This document shows positions 29,915 through 35,870 of a stretch of DNA of 35,870 bases, piece after piece. Both the position numbers and the translations under genes were made by a program. The notes under the pieces were generated by a model, which was not told the origin of the DNA, ran no database searches, and worked only from the letters and a program-made list of their open reading frames with translations. The DNA is from Chara braunii (Eukaryota; Streptophyta; Charophyceae; Charales; Characeae), in NCBI GenBank assembly GCA_003427395.1, contig BFEA01000019.1:4836568-4872437 (forward strand). Reading direction: 5' to 3'. The first letter of the stretch is position 1. Every line of letters starts with the position of its first letter.

Positions 29915-30935
29915 TGGAAACACAATACAACTCCTATTGCAAAACCTGATGCATCGGTGATGACTATGAAGGAATGATTGGAATTTGAGAGGCGAAAATC
30001 AGATGCACAAGTCACCGCCGTCTTGAAGGCAAAAAAAACATCCTCACAGAGGCCGCAGCGAGGTGTCGAAAACCATGACGGATTCTTCCGGAGGAAAGTG
30101 GATGTAAGGACGTAAGAGTATCAGACGTATCATCGGATGAAGTTAGTGTGGTAACTATTAAGTCCGAGGAAATGAAGAAGCTGCTTAGGGGATGTGCGGA
30201 CGACCTACTCTGCAACAACAATGATTTTCGCATCGTCCATGTGGACACCCTAGTCAAACATATGATGTCCTAAAACGTTCACTTTGCGCTAAGCAAAGCG
30301 ACACTTACTGAGCTTGACATAAAAGTCATGCTTGCGTAAGCGCTAAAGGACATTGCAGAGGTTTTTGAGATGGTCTTCTAACGTACAAATGTAGACTAGA
30401 ATATCGTCTAGGTATATAAGACTGTACTCTTCAAGAATATCCCGAAAAATATTGTTCGTCTCCGTCTAGAAGATAGCGGGTGCGGTGGTGAGACCAAATG
30501 AGATCACCGTGAGCTCATAGGGCCGAAGCATGATTTGAAGACGGTCTTCGACTGGTCCTCTGTGGCAACGTGGATCTGGTGGTAATCGCTACAAAGGTTG
30601 ATCTTCGTAAAAAAATGGTTGCCTGCCAGATAGTCAAACAACTCATCATCGTGAGGTATGAAATAGTTGTTCTTAGCCATGTAACGATTAAGACCGCGGT
30701 AGTTGATGCAGAGGCGGAAAGTTCCGTTCACTTTTCGAGCAAAAAGGACGGGTGCACCCCTAGGTTTAATGAAACCCTATCGAAAGAGTTCCTCAAGCTT
30801 ACGCTTGAATTTTGTAGCCTCTGGAATCGAGAGTCCGTAGCGTGCATAATGGTGGACATGATAGTTAGGCACGAGTTGGATAGAATGCTTCACACCACAT
30901 ATCGAGGGGATCCCGATGTATAAGAAATACGGGTG
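29915..30935 (-). pseudogene. Decayed Ty3/gypsy pol: reverse transcriptase and start of RNase H
   Basis: On the minus strand the order is: a leader ending GLSIPEATKFKRKLEEL (left of the RT fingers), the RT signature CINYRGLNRY, a FFTKINLCSDYHQI block, then the catalytic YLDDILVY (30391-30414), a GVHMD..SPKQLLHFLGL thumb-region block and the beginning of RNase H (VITDASGF, about 29945-29970). These are hallmark Ty3/gypsy features in the normal order. It is broken by an in-frame TAG (30777-30779), a one-base frameshift near 30519-30523 and several stops further on. The rest of RNase H and any integrase are not seen downstream. It is a non-functional remnant of an LTR retrotransposon. Confidence 0.9.
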
Positions 30936-31469
30936 AACGACATTGCGGTACTCTCGAATTAGATCACGAACGACAGACTCTTAATTGATTGTGAATGCAT
31001 GAGTTCCTCAACGTATGCGTGAACATGACACATATATGTGGACTTGCCAGTGAACGACGGAGGAACCTGGGATGTCGAAGGGATATCCGTAGGCTGAAGG
31101 GTGGATCTAGAGATGAGAGCCGCGAAGATTGAGGAAGGGTCAAGGGATTGAGCTTTAAGGAGATGAGCTCAATGTCTAGACAAAGGAGATCGCAACGAAG
31201 AAGATCCATGACGTTCACTTAGCAGAGGGTAACGTCTTCCTAATGCAGGAAGTGAACGAACTGGCAGGGGGATAGTGAAGGCAATATCTGAGTGGAACCC
31301 ACCCGGAAGGATGAGGGTGCTGGGGAGGTACTAAGTTGGGAGGGGTGTTGCCCGAGATACCAATGAAGGGGACACAATGGGTTTGACCACACTTCGTTTT
31401 GAAAACGAGTGTCTCGATTACCCATTTGGCCTCTATACCACAAAAATTGTCAAACCAGGGGGTGTCAGG
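30936..31469 (-). other. Spacer between protease and RT of the same element
   Basis: Minus-strand frames are interrupted and show no further motif that I recognise. Assigned to the element only by position between the protease and RT remnants. Confidence 0.35.
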
Positions 31470-31760
31470 GATAAAGTCGTACCCAGTCTACATGGAAGTA
31501 CACAGAGGAGTGGTAGCGGCGATACACCTGAATATTATTCGACGACTGGAAGGTAAGGGAGAAATAAAGATCAAAGACTATCTGATCAAAGAACTGGTGC
31601 ATCTTTTTATCTCTGATGGTAACGAAAATAAGAGAGCAAGACCTGGAGGTAGCTAAGTGAACTTCGTCAACCACACGACGGTGAACAAAACCGCTCGCGG
31701 AGCCGAAGTCCCATAAAGCGCGGTACACCCTCATCGATGTTCCAAAGCGGATGAGAATGA
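31470..31760 (-). pseudogene. Gypsy-type aspartic protease remnant
   Basis: On the minus strand a frame contains RALWDFGSASGFVHRRVV (active-site region at about 31693-31710), followed by a basic then hydrophobic pattern with FDQIVFDLYFSL. Retroviral-type proteases carry D(S/T)GA at this site; here it reads DFGSAS, so catalysis is probably lost. Position just upstream of the RT remnant in the same orientation fits a gag-pol order. Confidence is moderate because the motif is degenerate. Confidence 0.5.
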
Positions 31761-31827
31761 TATGAAGGGTACAATTAGGGTGTAGAGTAGAGCGAAAATA
31801 TGACACAAAAATATTTACGTGTCTCAT

Positions 31828-32179
31828 AAGACACTTATGATGAACCTAAATAATGTTCAAGTCCAGGAATGATTACACAACATCATCGCGAGTTGCCAAC
31901 TGAGCACTACAACGAGTTGTGCAAATGGCGCGTCACATTGGAAATCCCGGAGGGGAAGGACCGGAGGGGAAGGATGGCGGGGTGGAAAGAATTGTATGTC
32001 GTGTCTTGAGGATCCTCTGGTATGGTAGCCATAGGGGCGAACATCGACTCAGTGGTCGGCAAGCCGACTGCAGACGAGGCCTCAACAATACATTGCATTG
32101 TGGCTAGCTTGATGGCGTGGGCCAGCGGGTGCTTGAGGGGAAACTTCGACCAATGCTGACGAGTAATGTCAGCTTAGTA
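31828..32179. other. Spacer in the element
   Basis: No motif recognised. A GGAGGGGAAGGA duplication lies near 31950-31975. Confidence 0.35.
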
Positions 32180-33778
32180 TTACTCGAGGGCGGCATGGTT
32201 TAGGCACCACATGAAAGTATAATCATCCTGGTGGCAAGGAATACAATCACGACGAGCCTCGATGGCGGCAAGCTCGTCAGAGGATAAGGCTCCACACAGA
32301 GGGATAAAACCATACGGGAAGTCCACCTGTGGAATGACGAGTAAACGTGTACATGGTTGGCGGACCGGCTGTGAGCACGACCCATAGTGACATGACCATC
32401 CGCAGGTGATCAGCCATCGGGACAGTCTCATCATCCAAATGATATTGGATAATGTCTGGAAGCTCAGGAGCCTCCACAAGGGTAGGGTTAGGCTCGATCG
32501 ATGTGTCGTCGTCGTATTCAAGTGTAGGATGGCGTTGAGAGAACGACAATGTGGGTCAAGTCGGGCAGCAGAAATGACCAACGAACGAGGATCGACCAAG
32601 TGTGGTACTGCAAGACTGTGTGGTGACGCCTCAGAAAAAGGACGGGCGCTGAAAAAATGACTGCGCATTCTTAAGTATTGAAGAGCAGCCTCGTAGGCCT
32701 GCTCGACCGAAGAAAATGTTAGTCGTCATAGGTCTATGAGGTAGTCCTCCGGTAGGATGATAAGAGACCGGTCGATGCGAGTCACCTCCGGCAGGAATGT
32801 CTCATCACATGTAAGGCGGGCGTTCTGAAACACCCAGATGTGACGCTCTAAATCAGACGGTGCGGAGGATCCGAACCATCTAATCTAGGTGATACAGTCT
32901 AGGGCATCGATCACATCGTGCCAAGCGTCAAAACGGTGCTGAAAAAAAAGTTGAAGTCCTCGAAAGTAGGAACCTCACCCGTGCAGATGCGATAGGAATA
33001 ATAACTCTCTCATGCGTTGAAACAACTGCCTCGCAATTTGGTTGCAAGCATAGAGCATCACAACTCTTGACTGGTAGTCGTTAGTGTCAGTGTACATGTG
33101 GCTATTTGCAACAAATCTGGCATGCGGAGGGATCCATTGTAGCCGGGTATATACGACAGGCACACAACGGGTGATGCACCGTGTTGACGGCGAGGGGAGA
33201 GTGGCTAAGGTGTCTGCACTGCGGCGATAAAAGTCGGGGCCGGTGCAAGGGTGAGATTGAAAGAAGATTGTAGACTGTAGCCACTGACAAGATAACCACC
33301 AGATGTGGAGGTGATAGACACAGATAGTTGTGACGAAGTGGTGAGGTAAGCAGAGAGAGGAGAGAGTGCATGTCGAGGGAAGCAAGCTTGCATGATAGAA
33401 AAGGAAGGGGTGGTAAACAAAAAAGAAGGATGAGCAACTTCTAAGGAATGAGGGTGTCATAAGGTAAGAATCTTCGGCCGAGCCTGCACAATGGTGGAAG
33501 GAGATAGGAGGAGGAGGTGGAACATTGGACTGTAATGCCGCAACCAGTGCGAAAAGCTGGTAAGCAACACCGGGATGGGTAATTGAACCTACATAGCTAG
33601 ATACAGGTATCTGGGTGGCACCACCTACGACGATGGCCAAAGCTACAGGGGTGGAGAAAACTGATAAAGTTGTTGTAATAAACGGCGTGGTATGAGCGGC
33701 ACAACAAGATTGATTGGAACTCGGACAGTCAGTTGGACAACAGTCATGTGACTCGTTGATTTGCATACGACCATTCAC
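32180..33778 (-). pseudogene. Probable gag-region remnant of the same gypsy element
   Basis: The minus strand carries long, mostly open stretches (267 codons from 33778 to 32975, then fragments to 32180) separated by stops. A Pro-rich stretch (SNVPPPPPISF) lies in the first part. Fragments such as IRWFGSSAPSDLERHIW and FSSVEQAYEAALQYL are protein-like. No zinc knuckle is seen. The position upstream of the protease in the same orientation suggests gag. The call is an inference; the protein could instead be an unrelated decayed ORF. Confidence 0.4.
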
Positions 33779-33785
33779 TAAAACA

Positions 33786-33860
33786 CCAGTGAGCTTAGCC
33801 GTTTGGTTGAGCGTGCAACTCTCATTAGGGAGGTTGCGTATTCGATTCTTGAGGGCAAAT
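33786..33860 (+). mobile_element. tRNA-like SINE head (unclassified)
   Basis: GAGCTTAGCCGTTTGGTTGAGC (A box and D-arm-like) and GCGTATTCGATTCTTG (B box, 33836-33852) are spaced as in a tRNA, with an anticodon-like loop CTCATTA between them. The acceptor stem does not close well. A diverged SINE or tRNA relic is more likely than a working tRNA gene. Confidence 0.45.
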
Positions 33861-34700
33861 CATCGACAAATTGATGAACAACCCCGCCACACACACGTAT
33901 GTGCAATCCACTATTGCGCCCTCGATTCCTCCCACGTTCTTATTGGCTAACATTGGTTATGGCAACCTTCGCTCACCACTGTTGTTGGTGAGTGTTGGGC
34001 CTGAACTGCAGATAAAAGGGGAACCACTGCGTCTTCGTGTCTCGAGTCATGGGGAACCGGACTGGGAGCCGATAAGGGATAACGTGTGGGAGCGGTTGGG
34101 CGAGTGATAAGGAGAACCCTTGAGGCGATGCACGTCAAGGGCGAGCATATTCATTTGTGCCTTTATGGGTGCAAGTGTATCGAGGCCCGTTTGCATAGGT
34201 GCGAGAAGGGCCATAAGGACGGTGTCAAGGTCCATAGACGCTAAAGCCTGTGTTACCAGGCAGTGCCAGTCGAACGGGCGCCTGAGAGGTGAACAATATC
34301 AACATGATCGCCTCGAAGGTACTCCCGTTCGTGTATGGTGGAGGGAGGGGGGTAGACATGGCTAGAGGTAGAGAGACGGGTGGTAACAAAGGTGGACTGC
34401 TGTGTGGTTAAAGGCGTCCACCGGTAAGAGAGAGGGGACCGGAGAAGCGGGGTGGGTAGTCGTGATTTGGCTCGCTCGGTGACCAGCGGATCACACGTGA
34501 CAGGGTGGCGAGGAGCCAGTCAAAGGGAAAGGATCAGCTCGAGTCCAAGGTGCCCTATGGGAGAAGTTGGGAAAGGAGGGGCTTGGGAGAATCATAAACC
34601 CTAATCGAGCTTAGGGGGGAGTTCGGGTGGAGTAGCGACTACCTAATCAAGGAGAGAGAGTAACAAACATGCAGGGCAGCAGGGGATAAGGAAGGGAAAT
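33861..34700. other. Non-genic stretch, G-rich
   Basis: Nothing recognised. Part may belong to the 5' end of the gypsy element on the minus strand, but no LTR or primer-binding site was found. Confidence 0.4.
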
Positions 34701-35450
34701 AAATAAATAATAAATTTTGAAATTAAAAAAAAAAAAAAAAACAAATGGTTGAAATTTTCGGCAGCGTTTCCCCACCCCCTATGGGGTCAAAATGAGCCAA
34801 GAGAAGAGGAAAGACTAAGGGAAGCACACCAACATTAAAAATACCACAAATCAAAATTTTTGAAAAAATAAATAAATAAGGAGGTGAAGGAAAGTGAAGA
34901 GAAAATTAAGGTTTGGATTTTTCAAAAAATTTCAGCAGCAGTTTCTAACCCCAGAGGGTCAAAATGTGTTGGAAAATGAAACTAAGGAGGAGGAAAATTT
35001 GGCAGCATTTCATTACACCCAAGGAATTAAAATGTGCACCGAAAGCAAAAATGACTAGGTCCTAACCAAATTTGAGGGTCCCTAAAAACGAATTGGGTTT
35101 TTCATAATAATTCTAAAATAATACAACAATAAATCAAGAAAATAAAAATTGAGGATTCTGAAGGTGAGAAGATAATTTGAAGTCTTGGAAGAGAGGAGAA
35201 AAAATAATTAAAAAAGAAGGACAAAAGTTACAAAACAAGAAAAAAATAAAATTTTGAATTTCGGGGGGAAAGGGTGAGAAAGAGGAGAGAAATATGAAAG
35301 AGAGGTGATAAATAGAAAAAGTTTGAGATGGTAGATGAGGGGGATGATGGGGTTGTAGTAAGAGAAAGAGAGGAGGAGGGGAAGGTGAGAGAATGAAAGG
35401 GAGAAAAATGGGAAAGGTAGAGAGGAAAAGAAAAAATTAATAGAAGAGAG
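34700..35450 (+). other. Strongly purine-rich stretch with a degenerate repeat trio
   Basis: The + strand is mostly A and G for about 750 bases. Three imperfect copies of a motif (AAATTTCGGCAGCGTTTC and then GGGTCAAAATG) lie at about 34753-34795, 34927-34970 and 34995-35035. Open frames on the minus strand here only reflect the pyrimidine-rich complement. Confidence 0.6.
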
Positions 35451-35736
35451 TTGCGTAGCACGACGAATGTGTTTGCGACCCTTTCCGTTCGTGAGAACGT
35501 GTTTTCGAGGCTGGCGAATGGGGTTCCTTTGGGCTGGTACCGTTCGTCGGCGGGGTTTTGGAGAGGCCTGCAGTGCGTCGGTGGTCGTATGTGGACAGGT
35601 GAGGGTGCAGGAATCGGGTCCACGTTGAAGGGTGGGCAGGGAAGGGTCAATTTCAAATTTGAATCTGTTTGAAACTGCCCTCACATCACCCCGTGCTACA
35701 GCTGCTGCCACGGCGGGTGCCATTGGCTGTAAGGGT
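35451..35736. other. Non-genic stretch near scaffold end
   Basis: No gene supported. Confidence 0.45.
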
Positions 35737-35741
35737 TGTGT

Positions 35742-35784
<43 letters not shown>

Positions 35785-35804
35785 CCCGCACTTTCTTTAT
35801 CCCC

Positions 35805-35870
<66 letters not shown>
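35737..35870. repeat. (TG)n(GA)n and C12T58 terminal simple repeats
   Basis: About 17 TG units, then six GA units, a short spacer, 12 C (35801-35812) and 58 T to the window edge. As at the left edge, a simple repeat at the end suggests an assembly break. Confidence 0.97.

Noticed and set aside
35813-35870. Terminator-like T run
   Set aside because: A 58-base T run at a scaffold edge is a simple repeat or assembly end; no transcript feeds into it.

Overview
The window looks like nuclear DNA from a streptophyte, either a land plant or a charophycean alga. The evidence is one intact plant-type pectin methylesterase gene, U6 snRNA-derived sequences, tRNA-derived SINEs, small terminal-inverted-repeat elements with TTA/TAA duplications, and a decayed Ty3/gypsy element. 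I cannot name the species. A charophyte such as Chara is a guess from overall style only. Gene density is very low: one convincing protein gene in 35.9 kb. Both ends are long simple repeats and there are two single-base gaps (15719, 28441), so this is probably a short-read scaffold that broke at repeats.

Layout. 1-7.4 kb: simple repeats, at least four copies of a ~120-140 bp MITE family plus a 403 bp relative with near-perfect termini, a U6 snRNA retrocopy (2170-2269), a tRNA-derived SINE (3028-3207), and other short repeats. 7.4-9.3 kb: the pectin methylesterase gene on the minus strand (7992-9161), with a TATA box at 9286-9292 and CT/CA microsatellites downstream of its stop. 9.7-11.6 kb: a 183 bp fold-back element, then one SINE apparently inserted inside another, then a second copy of the inserted SINE. 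12.0-15.8 kb: a decayed LTR-retrotransposon region (initiator-Met primer-binding site at 12873, broken gag-like ORF at 14237-14740), a 155 bp tandem array whose units carry inverted repeats, and a GA microsatellite with a gap. 16-20 kb: a GC-rich minisatellite and mostly unrecognised DNA with MITE relics.

20.4-21.3 kb: two more SINE copies, one lying directly 5' of a full-length U6-like sequence. 21.75-22.17 kb: a striking inverted repeat with two 142 bp arms differing at one base. 23-25.9 kb: several degenerate direct duplications. 25.8-29.0 kb: a dense field of palindromes built on a CTGAAGTGG..GGTTTCAGG unit, including two 100 bp near-perfect palindromes. 29.3-29.5 kb: another hairpin-forming repeat. 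29.9-33.8 kb: a decayed Ty3/gypsy element on the minus strand (gag-like, protease, RT and start of RNase H, with frameshift and stops). 33.8 kb to the end: a tRNA-like SINE head, a short degenerate repeat trio, purine-rich DNA and terminal simple repeats.

There is no operon-like or multi-gene system. The interest lies in the repeat biology: several unrelated fold-back structures that could give long hairpin RNAs, and small retroposons associated with each other and with U6.
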